This document shows positions 21,847-33,924 of a DNA stretch of 64,000 nt, piece after piece. The notes under the pieces were generated by a model that was given only the letters and a program-made list of their open reading frames with translations, was not told the origin of the DNA and made no database searches. A program made the position numbers and the translations under genes. This DNA comes from Vitellaria paradoxa (taxonomy: Eukaryota > Streptophyta > Magnoliopsida > Ericales > Sapotaceae): contig CM034243.1 of NCBI GenBank assembly GCA_019916065.1, forward strand, positions 25,322,147 to 25,386,146, read 5' to 3'. How positions within the stretch are numbered: the first letter of the stretch is position 1; each line of letters opens with the position of its first letter.

Positions 21847-22904
21847 ATACTTAAGGATAGGGTTAGGGAACATTAGTAAAATAGCAATAATGATACCATT
21901 GGTTTTTCCACTTTGCTGCATTGAAGTAGTTAGTTAATTTAAACTTTCAAAGGGAACCTACTTACTCTCTAGTTTCATGAATGGGCAATAGATAAGAGTT
22001 TTATTATTTCTCCTTTTGTTTCCTTTTCCCTTGGTGTCTCACCTTTGGGAAAATTATTCCACGTGACAAGTAATTGCGAAATGACTTCTACTATGTAAAA
22101 GCCGACACTGTCTTTATCATAATACTAAAGTAACGGATGTCGTTACATTATGCGATGGTCATTCGAAATAATTGCTCGCTTCTTCAATGATGCGTTTTCT
22201 CCCGTTAGAGTTATTTGATTTACTATTTTAATCTACAAATGAAGTTTCCATCACAATTAGGGTGCTCGTGCATTAATCTGCTAGGAGTTGGCTTGAAGAT
22301 GTGTGGGGTACTTCGGTTCGAGGATATGCAATGTTTGGGATTTCATTTGAAAAGAAGGATAGGTTTTTCAAGGGGGTTGAAGTTTTGGGTTGTTCTCTTC
22401 AATTCAAGTTAGAAATATTAATTATTTATGAATAGAATTTCAAATTAAAAAAATGAAAAGCTTAATAAATTAATAAATTGTCATACTTCTTTTATTTTTG
22501 TTCATCAATTAGCTCTAGTTGGCTTTAGATATAATGAATAATGTTTTTCCATGTTAATAGAGACGATATATGGTAAGAGAGTTTCCAAATTCAAATAAAT
22601 ACTGCCATGGAAAGTATATGAAAACTAATTAGTGATTATAGCGAATATTGTACACTTGCACACGTGTCTAACATATATTTTTTTTAATAATTGTGTCTAG
22701 CATATCTTGTTCATCTCAATTTAGAGATGCGATGTGATAAGGACTCAAATCTTGGTGGACGTTATCATCTTTTACTGATGACTTCTTGTCACAGATGGAA
22801 TCTTATTCAGATCTACCTAAAATCAGATTTATAGTGATTTTGATCTTTTAGCTTGGTGGAAGGATTAAAAAAATTAAGTTTCATGTGTTTTTTTTTTTAT
22901 TAAG
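21847..22904. other. Downstream flank of pseudogene copy A
   Basis: No coding sequence recognised. A 65-codon frame at 22215-22412 is shared with unit B but matches nothing I know and differs at its end between copies. AT-rich DNA follows. Confidence 0.5.
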
Positions 22905-23476
22905 AATGTCAACATAATGGGTATGGAGAGAGAATTACATTACTAATCTCCGTCCCCATTTACAATACTGGTACCTGTCTCTGTCCCCATTTTGGGATTG
23001 AAAATATTTTCCACACCTGTCTCCATTATGTAATGGAGTACCCGTCTTCGTCCTTATTTACCTGCCAAATATAATAAAATAAAAAATTATAATTTTTTTT
23101 TTCAAAAATAGATTGAAGAAGCCTGAGATGGTAATCTATTATCAAATCAATGATTCGGTTGGTAATCCCAACTTAAATAATAAAAAATTCACACTGAAAA
23201 TGCACACAAAGTTCACTATGTTAAATGGCGATATTCTGCCCAGTATCTAAAGTTCTTCCTAGTATTCCTTCTCCAAATTCTTGTCCAGTTTTTTGATGAT
23301 TCAAGTCTCCTTTAACTGCTGCTATACCTAGAATCATTGACAGAAGTTTTAGGGAGGATATTTTGCTCAAGTTTCGAGTTCTTGAAGAGCAGATAAATAT
23401 ATATCAATTTGGATTTATATATATATATATAAATAAAAATACATAAATTTATAAATTTAAATTTAAACGGGTACGA
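22905..23476. mobile_element. TIR element rich in GTCCCC/GTACCC motifs, truncated by the duplication break
   Basis: Left end TAAGAATGTCAACATAATGGG, then CCGTCCCCATTT and TACCTGTCTCTGTCCCC. It corresponds to the left part of the element at 29205-29975, whose right end is the inverted form of the same terminus. Here it stops at GGGTACGA (23476), where unit B begins. Confidence 0.6.
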
Positions 23477-23487
23477 ATTTAAATTTA
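23477..23487 (+). other. Filler at the tandem duplication junction (11 bp)
   Basis: ATTTAAATTTA sits between the end of unit A and the start of unit B. It repeats the sequence found about 20 bp upstream, so it looks templated from the adjacent end. Confidence 0.75.
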
Positions 23488-24630
23488 AACAGATTTGTCC
23501 AAATTATATCATAAAATTACCTTTAAACTGCTCAAGGTTGGCATGTATCTAAAATATCTTCCTGCTAATTGGGAAATCTAGGAATCCAAAATATCTTCAT
23601 TAACAGAAGGAAAATCCAAAATATGTCTAAATGGTCTTGGTAAGAGCGAAGATTTAGTCTCTACTCACTCCACCTCATTGTGTTTTAGAAAATGATGCAA
23701 ACCCAATGCTACTGCGTAAGATGTTTCAAAGAGCCAAAACAAAATTTCTGGTTCGACAGCAAGTCAGCAAGGCCTACAGGTTATCATGTTCCATATCTTA
23801 GATTTATTTATTTATTTTGCTGTTGTTCATTTTCCGTGATGTTCCAAACAAAAATGATAGGCTTTGAAAGCAGAAAACGTTTTCAATTTGTTTGCTTCTT
23901 TTTATAAATTCAAAAATTTTTAAATTGAAAACCCTTAAATAACTCTGGTTGTGCATGCCTGGTGTTTTATTTTAACACAATTGGTTCCAAGCCTGAACAA
24001 AGGAAGAGGTTTGTGGTGGGTTGACGATTAGCATTAAATACAGTCACCTCCTGTGAATGTGAATCCAAAAATATCTTAAAATAGTTTTCTAGATAGGGAA
24101 GTTTTCATTTTCAGAAATTAAAAAAAAGGGGTTTTTGAGAACATTTTCATGCCCATTTTCAGGAAATTTATCAAAAAAAAAAAAAAAAAACCCAATAAGG
24201 TTTTTCAAAAACATTCTCATTGAAGGACTGTGTTGCATGACTACTATTTCTGCATTGTACCAGTGTCTACGGAAACGATTAGGGTAACGGTATGTGGACA
24301 TGTGTCCAACTCCCCCGTACTTACATTAGCCACTTGGATGTTCTAGGTTTTAATAATATCTGAAAAACCAGCAGCTTACATTTGATAACAGTGAAAAAAT
24401 TTTAACTTTTCACAGATGGAAAGATAAGAAACTCATTTTTTTCTCTAAGTTTCTTTTAATTTCAAGTACATTCTTAAAATAACAGGTATACCTGATCTCA
24501 ATTTACTATTCAATATATTTAAATATCTACAATGTCTCCACCTATGCATACGCAGCTTTTGGAAACATATCCTAATATCTTAAATTTAAATTTTGAGAGA
24601 TTTGACATCTGAACACAGCTGCAAATTTGC

Positions 24631-24818
24631 ATGGCGTAAGGTTTGGTTTCAACTTGACCCTAAAGTTGCAAGTTCAACCATTGGATACATGTGAATGTTC
24701 ATCAAATGATCAAGTTTAAAAAAATAATTTGCATTTTAACCATTGGATGAACCTTTACACTCATCCAATGGTTAATTTGCAACTTTAGGGTCTTGAAATT
24801 GAAACCAACTTAGGCCCC
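24631..24818. mobile_element. Foldback MITE, 188 bp (copy in unit B)
   Basis: The duplicate of 18501-18688. Its outer left base pairs are ATGGCG instead of GGGGCG, slightly spoiling the terminal inverted repeat. Confidence 0.8.
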
Positions 24819-25122
24819 AGTAATCTCATACCTGCACTTGATAATCATCGTACCCGAGTCCATATAACATTGCTTGAAGAGCTTTCTCTATTGTTTATTG
24901 TTATTTCATATGCACTAAATAACAGTTTTGAAAATGATGCTGAACAGATCTGAACTTTCTCTTCAATGCTACTAAAGATGACTTCATTTTTTAATTGTAC
25001 TGGGTCCCAATTGGGGAATTTTGCAAATTAAATAAAATCTAATTCATTTGATGAGTATTTTTATGCAGTGGTTTTCTTCCTGAAGTTTTATAAATGTGTT
25101 GAAGGATCATCATCATTGCCAG

Positions 25123-28100
25123 GAAATAGGGACTTTCTTCATGGACATTGTTAACTCTTCCCTCAGCCATGCAACAGGAGGGACATCAGTCAGTGAGTTC
25201 TGGTATGAATGCTGGGCATTTTGAATGTACATATACCTTACCTATAATTATGTTCCATTCCCTAATCTCAATTTGCCATCTGCTGAAAATATGCATATAA
25301 CTAATGATTTTTTTGTTTAATGCCCACTTACTTGATTGTTGTTTGATGTTTCCCTCAAGTGTCTATGTTTTAATACTGAATTATTTTGTTCTCTTTTCTT
25401 GACCTATTTGCAGGTTAGACCCAGAGTGACTAACAGGCACTTTGCAAACTGAGAATGAAGAATCCTGTACCACTTAATATGCTAAATGTATACACTGATT
25501 ACTTTTACTGATGGGGGAAAAGTTGGAACAAGATTTCAGTTTATTCTATGAATTGCAATATTATATTATCACCAAATCAAGGGAATTTGTGTTATTTTGT
25601 TTTTATATATCTAGATATTGTGATAATTTAGTGTACTGGTGGGAGACTGTCAAGATCTAGACACGCAGATTTCATACCAATCACTATCCAACTTGCACTA
25701 TCATTTTTTTTCCTTTTTTCTTTTTTCTTTTTTTTTCTTTTTTAATTTTTATAAATAGCACCATGTTGATGGGGGTCATCGACTCTAAATTTTCCTTATT
25801 TTTTTTTAATAAATCTCAGTGTTTTTGTATTCAAGCATGCATTGTGGTGCTCTATTGTAGGTTTCCCTCCGCTTGTTTAGATGGACCAAAGCAATGGCAT
25901 ATGCAGATTACTATGAAAGGGCCTTGACAAATGGCCTATGGAGCATCCAAAAGAAGAAGGGAACCAGGAGTAATGATCTACATGCTCCCACGTGGAGTTT
26001 CCAAGGCCAGAAGCAACTCCAAGGCCAGAAGCTACCATGGATGGGGATCAAAGTTCAATTCTTTTTGGTGCTACTATGGGACAGGTCTGGGCTTGAAACC
26101 TAAGTATATATGTTTAATATCTTTTATTTTTCCCGTTTTAATTACAACCACCCCCCCGGGCGGGCGGGGGCAGGGGTGAGGGCGCGGGACCCAAAAAAAA
26201 ACAAAAAACAGATACAAAAATAAACTAAAAGTGATTGTTTCATAGGAAGATCCAAATTCTGTAGAAATATTTAGAAATCTCTCATTTCTAAAGTCTCTAG
26301 TTTAATAATATATTTCACATTCTTCAAAAAACCTTTTTGAACTTCTTTCTCCACTTGGCATTTTGATCAAGCGAATTCAGTATGCCACTTGTCCACATGG
26401 AAATGTATCCGTAATGGATGATATGCTTTCTTATTAATTGAGAAATCTGATTAGCCTGCTATTCTACTTTAGTGTTTAACAAATCATTTTCCTTTTCTTT
26501 CTAGCTGTAGTTTTGATTCTTCGAGTTAGCCAGCTGTTCTACCTTTTCTAATATTTACTTGAAGATTATTGTCTTTTTTCCTCCTCGGTGTTCTGTTACT
26601 GTGTAATGGTTCATTTTATCATCGACTCACTGAGGTAACTTGTGGTTGGGTGGTTCTAGCTACATTTCTGTAGCAGCTACTTCGGAAGAGAAGAATTTTA
26701 TATCAATGAAAATTCTTCAGGGTGAATCACTTAGAAATAAAGAGATTGATAATGTGCTTCTAAGAAGTGTCTTGAATAAAATAAATACAATAGAACATTC
26801 TCTAAACTGTGTGAAAAGTAAAGAGGAGATAAAAAGTAGGTTATCAGAATCTTGCATTCTCATGACATGGGTGGTCTTATGATTCGAACTCTCTATTCTA
26901 GAACCAAATAGAGCACCATCAAGAACACATTTTATTTAATATTATTTTACTGGCTGAATTGCTTGCTCAATGAAGCTACCTGAACGGTTTATGCAGGAAG
27001 GGGCAGGTCTGGCATCTACTTTATATTTTCGTGTACCAATGCGGACATACTCAAATGGTGCGAAGGCTGTGTTGAATGGTCAGCATTTGTCACTACCAAC
27101 TCCAGGTGCAAAATTTGAACTCTCCCACCTCCATAGTGATTTTTTATTTTTATTTTTTTATTCTCTCATAGATCATGTGTCTCTCATTTCTCATGGCAAT
27201 TATGCCACAGATTAATCTTAACGGCAGACAGTTTTCAATTTAACTTCCATGATTGAAACTTTGAAGCATATTATAGAGATCCTTATTTTCCCTCCCCTGA
27301 TGCAGGTAACTTCTTATCAGTCACTAGAAAATGGAGCACTGGTGACAACGTAAATCTTGAACTGCTGATAAGTAAGAACTGAGGCCATTAAGGGTACTGC
27401 AGTGTTCTAATATTCTGTATTAGGAAATACACTTCGGAAAAAAAAAAAATAAATAAATAAATAAAATCTGTGTTAGGAAATAACTCTGATCGTGTAAATA
27501 TTTAACATTTTCTACCATCTTGTGTGACTATTGAATTCTTTGTATAAAATTTCAGATGACCGACCTGACAAGTGGAGACTGGGACTTCAAAACAGGGTCA
27601 GATTCCGTTCCAGACTGGACAACTCCAATTCCTGGTGCTTACAATTCTCAACTGATTTCTCTTTCCCAAGAATCCGGAAACTCAATATTTGTCCTCACAA
27701 ACTCTAACAACTCAATCACAATGGAGAAATTTCCTGAGCCCGGCACCAATTCTTCCCTGCGCGCCACTTGTAGACTCATCTTAAAGGACTCAAGCTCTTC
27801 GGAGTGTTTTCAGAAGCGATAGATTGTCCTGGTATGGTAGTGACACAGCCCCCCGGGGGGGGGGACAAAAGCCTTGCAGTTTCAGATTCTGCTGACAGCA
27901 GCAAGGGTTCTGGATTCCTGTTGGTTGCTGGATTCGATGGGAAGGCCGAGACAGTTTTGTAACTTTCGTTGGAGTCGGGAAAGTCTGGACGGTTGCTTTG
28001 CATACAGTGGTGGTGGAGGTTCAAATTCAGTGATCAAGCTCAGCTGCAAGTCTGGATCATCATTATCATTATCATCTGATGGAGAAAAGGGATTTTCTTC

Positions 28101-28162
28101 TCATGCCATTGCTTAGCTTAAGGGATGAATCTTATACTGTGTATTTTAACTTTGAATCTTGA
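25123..28162 (+). pseudogene. DUF1680/GH127-like pseudogene, copy B
   Basis: Exon remnants: 25123-25202, 25414 to about 25487, 25861 to about 26099, 26997-27105, 27306-27393 and 27556-28162. The fourth is far longer than in copy A and keeps YADYYERALTNG, EPGVMIYMLP and SYHGWGSKFNSFWCYYGTG, the most telling DUF1680 block, although it contains a frameshift. This copy has the intact CAG acceptor that copy A lost (25411-25413), but a TGA at 25427-25429 where copy A has CGA, and a mutated donor at the end of that exon. The last exon keeps its frame to the SLRDESYTVYFNFES-stop end, where copy A has one extra base. The 2-bp loss in TTYNML and the deleted codons at the start of the last exon are shared with copy A, so the gene was dead before it was duplicated. 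Confidence 0.82.
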
Positions 28163-29204
28163 ATACTTAAGGATAGGGTTAGGGAACATTAGTAAAATAT
28201 CAATAATGGTACTATCAGTTCTTCCACTTTGCTGCATTGAAGTAGTTAGTTAATTTAAACTTTCAAAGGGGAACCTACTTACTCTCTAGTCTCATGAATG
28301 GGCAATAGATAACAGTTTTATTATTTCTCCTTTTGTTTCCTTTTCCCTTAGTGTGTCACCTTTGGGAAAATTATTCCACGTGACAAGTAATTGCGAAATG
28401 ACTTCTACTATGTAAAAGCCGACACTGTCTTTATCATAATACTAAAGTAACGGATGTCGTTACATTATGCGATGGTCATTCGAAATAATTGCTCGCTTCT
28501 TCAATGATGCGTTGTCTCCCGTTAGAGTTATTTGATTTACTATTTTAATCTACAAATGATGTTTCCATCACAATTAGGGTGCTCTTGCATTAATCTGCTA
28601 GGAGTTGGCTTGAAGATGTGTGGGGTACTTCGGTTCGAGGATATGCAATGTTTGGGATTTCATTTGAAAAGAAGGATAGGTTTTTCAAGGGGGGTTGAAG
28701 TTTTGGGTTGTTCTCTTCAATTCAAGTTAGAAATATTAATTATTTATGAATAGAATTTCAAATTAAAAAAATGAAAAGTTTAATAAATTAATAAATTGTC
28801 ATACTTCCTTTATTTTTGTTCATCAATTAGCTCTAGTTGACTTTAGATATAATGAATAATGTTTTTCCATGTTAATAGAGACGATATATGGTAAGAGAGT
28901 TTCCAAATTCAAATAAATACTGTCATGGAAAGTGTATGAAAACTAATTAGTTATTACAGCGAATATTGTACACTTGCACACGTGTTTAACATATTTTTTT
29001 TAGTAATTGTGTCTAGCATATCTTGTTCTTCTCAATTTAGAGATGCGATGTGATAAGGACTCAAATCTTGGTGGACGTTATCATCTTTTACTGATGACTT
29101 TTTGTCACAAATGAAATCTTATTCAGATCTATCTAAAATCAGATTTATAGTGATTTTGATCTTTTAGCTTGGTGGAAGGAATAAAAAAATTAAGTTTCAT
29201 GTGT
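28163..29204. other. Downstream flank of pseudogene copy B
   Basis: The counterpart of 21847-22904. No recognisable gene. Confidence 0.5.
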
Positions 29205-29975
29205 TTTTTTTTATTAAGAATGTCAACGAGATGAGTATGGAGAGAGAATTACATTACTAATCCCCATCCCCATTTACAATACTGGTACCTGTCCCTGTCC
29301 CTGTCCCCATTTTGGGATTGAAAATATTTTCCACACCTGTCTCTACTATGTAATGGAGTACCCGTCTTCGTCCTTGTTTACCTGTCAAATATAATAAAAT
29401 AAAAAATTATAATTTTTTTTTTCAAAAATAGATTGAAGAAGCCTGAGATGGTAATCTATCATCAAACCAATGATTCGGTTGGTAATTCCAACTTAAATAA
29501 TAAAAAATTCACACTGGAAATGCACACAAAGTTCACTATGTTAAATGGCGATATTCTGCCCAGTATCTAAAGTTCTTCCTAGTATTCCTTCTCCAAATTC
29601 TTGTCCAGTTTTTTGATGATTCAAGTCTCCTTTAACTGCTGTTATACCTAGAATCATTGACAGAAGTTTTAGGGAGGATATTTTGCTCAAGTTTCGAGTT
29701 CTTGAAGAGCAGATAAATATATATCAATTTGGATTTATATATATACATATATATATAAATAAAAATACATAAATTTATAAATTTAAATTTAAACGGGTAC
29801 GAAACAGGATGAAAACTATCATACCTTTTTCTCGTCCCCGTCCCCTTTCGAGAAGCACTTCAATGCCTCCATACTCGTCCCCCTCCCAATTTGTAATATC
29901 TCCATACTCTCTCTAAATAGGATAAATAAAATGAGTACCCGATGGGTACCGATAATTTTAACATCCTTATTTTTT
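29205..29975. mobile_element. TIR element rich in GTCCCC/GTACCC motifs (complete copy)
   Basis: Left terminus TAAGAATGTCAACGAGATGAG; right terminus is the reverse complement of TAAGGATGTTAAAATTATCGG. Subterminal GTCCCC and GTACCC motifs occur at both ends. About 770 bp, with no open frame of note. Type: non-autonomous DNA transposon, hAT-like by motif style only. Confidence 0.55.
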
Positions 29976-30690
29976 ATTATACCATGTGACCTAATAACAT
30001 TTTTATTATAAGTAATATCTTCAGAACAAATTTTTAGTATTCATGAGTATACTATTAAATAAAAGATAAGTTGACTAGTACCTGCGATAATAAAGACAAT
30101 CATATGGTAAGGATATCAGTTGATTGTTGATTCAAGACAATAACTCGTGCAAGAAGATGAACTTCAAACAAAGTTAGAATTAATGTACTTCATTGATCCT
30201 AAATAAAATAATAGTGATGATGGATGTATAGAAAGAGTATAAATTGCAAATGATAGTTAGGTTTATAAGTGACAATCTAAATGAGATGCATAAGATCCAA
30301 ATTGATGCATTTAATTATTTATTATATCATCACTACTTATAGCACTCTAATTTTTTTATTTCCTGTATTATTTTTATTTTTGGGACTAATTTCGATTTCT
30401 TATAATTTATTTTAGACATATTTAGATTTTATTTTGGACCTAGCTTACATCGAGGCCCATTTAATAAATTTTATTGGACCTACCCAATTTACCCAATCTT
30501 GACTAAACCCATTTACCAATTTGATTTTCCGTGAAACGAAGATTACTTGACCCAATTACCTAATTTCAAGCCCTAACCAAAATTAGGCCATCCTTGAACC
30601 GATCTGTTATATTGCATACATAAAATTTTGTACTCCAATACTTGCCCTCCATGCATATCGCATGTAATCCACTTGGCCTTGGTTGTATTT
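29976..30690. other. Intergenic AT-rich DNA
   Basis: No gene or repeat recognised. Confidence 0.5.
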
Positions 30691-30848
30691 AAAGGATGTT
30701 TAGTTTACCCCCCCCCCCCAACAAAAAACCAATTTTTACTATTTTTTTTTTTTGTAATTTCCCCTCATTAAATTTTGTCATGTGTCGCTTTTACATCAAC
30801 TTTTTGTAAAAATTATTCGTAAAAATTGGCCATTCAAACACCACCTTA
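30691..30848. mobile_element. Possible short MITE
   Basis: Left GGATGTTTAGTTTACC and right CATTCAAACACCACC are approximate inverted repeats, with TTA at both outer edges. About 150 bp with C and T homopolymers inside. Confidence 0.35.
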
Positions 30849-31029
30849 GTCTTGCAACGCATGTACAATTTCATGCTTGCAACACGTGCAAATATGAAGA
30901 CAAAATATGGTAATAAAATTTATTTATTTAATTTTGAAAAGATAACTATATATAATATGGTGAATAGAATAAAATTTTTTGATTGTTTTCTTGAATAGTA
31001 ACTTAAAAATTTGATGTAAAAAATTATAA

Positions 31030-31320
31030 CCTTTAACTTTGACTTGAGCAATTGATAACTTAATTTTAAAATTTGTATGCTTGAAATTTGATTTGAGAGA
31101 TTGACAATTTGATCTCAGCCTTTATTGACTAGAGGGCTTAACAGCTTGATCTCAAGAGTCGTAAGTTTTGACTTTAACTTGAGGATTTATCAGTTTGATC
31201 TTAAAATTTGTTGATATTAACTGTCTTTGACTAAATTTGAGAGCTTGATAGTTTGATTTCAAAATTTATGGACTTGAAAAGTTTAACATTGAAATTAAAG
31301 GGTTGGCCTGTTGAACTTCT
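31030..31320. repeat. Degenerate tandem repeat, unit about 60 bp
   Basis: Recurring phrases TTTGACTTGAG, GAGATTGACAATTTGATCTCA, GGCTTAACAGCTTGATCTCAA, GGATTTATCAGTTTGATCTTAA and GAGCTTGATAGTTTGATTTCA appear at roughly regular spacing, about five diverged units. Confidence 0.65.
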
Positions 31321-31584
31321 TTAGGGCTTGAAATCTTAAGCTTGAAGTTGAAGGACATGCATGTTGAACTTCTTCTCTTCGTCCCCTTGTTGGAATGGAT
31401 GGCTGAAATTCAATTTCAGCTCTTCCACTACTTGTTGAAATTCTTTTTATATTTTTTTCATTCTGTATCTCTCATAATTTATATTTTCACTTATTGAATT
31501 CAGTATATTTGTCATGGAAGAATGAAGAGTTACGATAAATTTAACATTATTTAGTTGTTATTTTTATTACTTTATTTTCACTAA

Positions 31585-32672
31585 GTCTATATTTGATACG
31601 TGAGAATAGAATAGAATGTAATCCGTTCCCACTTTAACCTATTCTCATATTTGGTATTAAAAAATTAAGTTAGAATGTTATTTCATAGAAATAACCATTT
31701 TTACATTAAGTGAGAAAAGATATTCTACAATTTAAGTGACAGAATAGCTATTCAATTGTAATCAAAATTTGATCTAGAAATTGAAAAAAATAAAAATAAA
31801 AAATAAGCAATTACTTTTTAATAAAAAAATTTTCTCAATTACTCCATTCAGTTGTAAAATGTTATAAAATGATCATTTTATCTCTTAATCTTATTTTCAA
31901 ATCAGATTTGACTCGGGACAATAAAATGTTTGTTTTATTCCCAGATCTATTTTTTTTTTCAAATTCATATTTCATACTTCCAAAAGGTTAATAAATATTC
32001 TTTTATATTGGGCTTTCCAAAAGGTTAAAAAATATATATCAATGTGTTTATTGATAAATAATAAAATTTCATCTTAATCCGAACTCAAATTGTAAATTGA
32101 TGATTTTACTCTTGGGTAATTTTTTTTTCCCAAATTCGAATTCTAAGCTACCCAAAAGGTTAAAAAAAAATCTTTGACATATTTCTTGATAATTAAACAA
32201 ATTTAAGTCCGATCTAAATTTAGACTATAAATGACTATTTTGCTCCTAAACTCATTTTTTGAGCCAAATTTGTATTTTAAGCAACTCAAAAGACAAAAAA
32301 AGAAAAAAAATTTCATTGACATATTTCTTAATAGTTAAGAAAAGTTTAACCCAATTCAAACTCGAATTATAAAATGACTATTTTGCTCATGGGCATTTTT
32401 TTTTACTCAAATTTACGCTTTGAAAATAAAATTTATTTTATATTTTTAAAAAAATTAATGTTAGTAATTTTTATTATATTTCATTTTATTTCATTATATT
32501 TAAAATATGTAATCAAAATATATTTGAATGTCAATCCCCTTCTTATTATTTTCATGCTGACAACCAAACAAAAGAAAGGAATAAAAGGAACGAGTATTCT
32601 ATTCAATTTCCACTCGTATTTCATTCCCGCCTCATATTCCATTCCATTCCCATGAACTAAATATAGCCTAAA
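31585..32672. mobile_element. Non-autonomous TIR element with a tandem-repeat interior
   Basis: Left end CTATATTTGATACGTGAGAAT with a following AGAATAGAATG. The right end read in reverse complement is CTATATTTAGTTCATGGGAAT followed by GGAATGGAAT. These are matching terminal inverted repeats of the common plant GTTTGGTTCATGGGAATGG style (hAT-like). Length about 1.09 kb. No transposase. Most of the interior is the tandem array listed separately. Confidence 0.65.
31870..32430. repeat. Tandem array inside the TIR element, unit about 130-145 bp
   Basis: Three to four diverged units start near 31870, 32100, 32231 and 32374. Each has a TGA-TTTT-CT start, a T-run, CAAATT, then a CCAAAAGGTTAAAAA-like stretch, GACATATTTCTT and AACTC. 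Confidence 0.65.
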
Positions 32673-32679
32673 AAATAAA

Positions 32680-33550
32680 GTATATTTCTTATATTTGTTA
32701 AAAGAGAAAAAACTATCTTCATCTAGAAATAAAAATCAATATTTATCCCAAGATAAATTAATTTAAGTAATAAATAATAATTATATTCTTGAAAATTGAT
32801 ACTGCATCTCTTTTGAGACATGTCAGCACAGAATAAGATATTTGGAAATTTGTAATTGGTTAAAATTTTGCATGTCTAAATATGCCCCATTGAGATTTGC
32901 TCACATGCAGACGTAGAAGTAAATCTTGAAGCCAAGAATTTGTTGATTCCAATTCCATTTTCCACCCAAACAATTTCAGACATATGCTACTTCTTTGATC
33001 TTCTTGAAGATGAGTTAAAGTCTTTCTAAAATTCTTTGAAATTTGAAAAAGGTTTATATTCGCATTAAATCCTTATAGTTTTTAAATTTTAAAATAGCTT
33101 ACAATCATTTAAAAAATGTTAAATTCCTTATTTGATAAAAATCATAAAAATAGTTTAAGCTCGTATCAAGGAATTTTTGTATTTCTTGAAAATAAGTTTA
33201 CATTTATATCAAGGAGTTCTTGAACTTTTGAATCATTTTGAAGATAATTAGACTTGTATCAAAGAGTTTATAAATTTTTTGGAGACTTTTACTATTTTTC
33301 ATGCCTAAACTTGCAATGAAATTTGAAGTTGTTTCTATATGCAATATGAATAAAGTCAAATATAGTTCAATTTAATGCGGTCATAATTTAAACTCATATA
33401 CAGATGTGTAACTGATTAGTCTTTATTCTTCCATATTTCTACTATTTTATCAATATACCATGCGCCAATTGTTAGAGATAAATGTAATATTATGAATGGA
33501 TATCTACGCATGAATTTTTTTTGTTTTTTGTCCCTTTTCTTGTTATGATT
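32680..33550. other. Intergenic AT-rich DNA
   Basis: No coding or structured sequence seen apart from loosely repeated phrases about TTTGAA and TCAAGGA (33140-33280). Confidence 0.45.
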
Positions 33551-33555
33551 TTCAG

Positions 33556-33750
33556 GGTAAATTGATCAGGGCAGCATCGTTACCAATCAAGTCCTGAAGG
33601 TGATGGAAAACAAAGAGACGGAAAAGCTTCGGAAGCGAATATGCCCCAGAAAAGAGCCAAAAGTGGCAAGCTGATGAAAAAATGCTTTGGAAGGTTACTA
33701 GCCAAAGTGGTTTCAACGAGTTTTGGACTGGTTCGAATCAAATGCTGACC
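33556..33750 (+). other. Unrecognised exon-like island
   Basis: About 200 bp of balanced composition in AT-rich DNA, preceded by a TTTTCAG acceptor-like site at 33549-33555. One forward frame reads through a basic stretch with NMPQKRAKSGKLMKKCFGRL before a stop. It resembles a terminal exon in composition, but I recognise no family. It could equally be a transposon fragment. Confidence 0.25.
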
Positions 33751-33924
33751 AAAAGATTTAAAACTCAATTTTTTTTTTCTTTTATTTGCACTTGTAATTA
33801 TTAAACAGGATATTGGAAGAAAATATTACTTGGCGTGAACAACTGTTTTTAGGATTAGACTTTATTCTTTCTCCCCTCTTAGTCTCATTTTTCTCGAGCT
33901 CTTAATTGTATAAGTTCTTTTAAC

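Larger units (their letters stand above)
17468..23476 (+). repeat. Segmental tandem duplication, unit A (6.0 kb)
   Basis: Begins at AACAGATTTGTCC and ends at AAACGGGTACGA. It aligns collinearly with 23488-29802. Differences are scattered substitutions (about 3 percent in the exon I compared, 21234-21500) plus indels. Unit A lacks about 118 bp present at 24256-24374 and 193 bp present at 25915-26107. Single-copy sequence lies on its left. Confidence 0.95.
23488..29802 (+). repeat. Segmental tandem duplication, unit B (6.3 kb)
   Basis: Direct copy of 17468-23476. It starts at the same AACAGATTTGTCC and ends at GGGTACGA, after which the TIR element continues unbroken, so the right flank here is the original one. 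It keeps 193 bp of pseudogene exon and about 118 bp near 24256 that unit A lacks. Confidence 0.95.

Noticed and set aside
22215..22412. Open frame of 65 codons downstream of the pseudogene
   Set aside because: No recognisable motif, altered in unit B, and no promoter or splice context.
31030..31320. A CRISPR-like array
   Set aside because: The repeats are diverged and contiguous without unique spacers, and this is a plant genome; it is a degenerate minisatellite.
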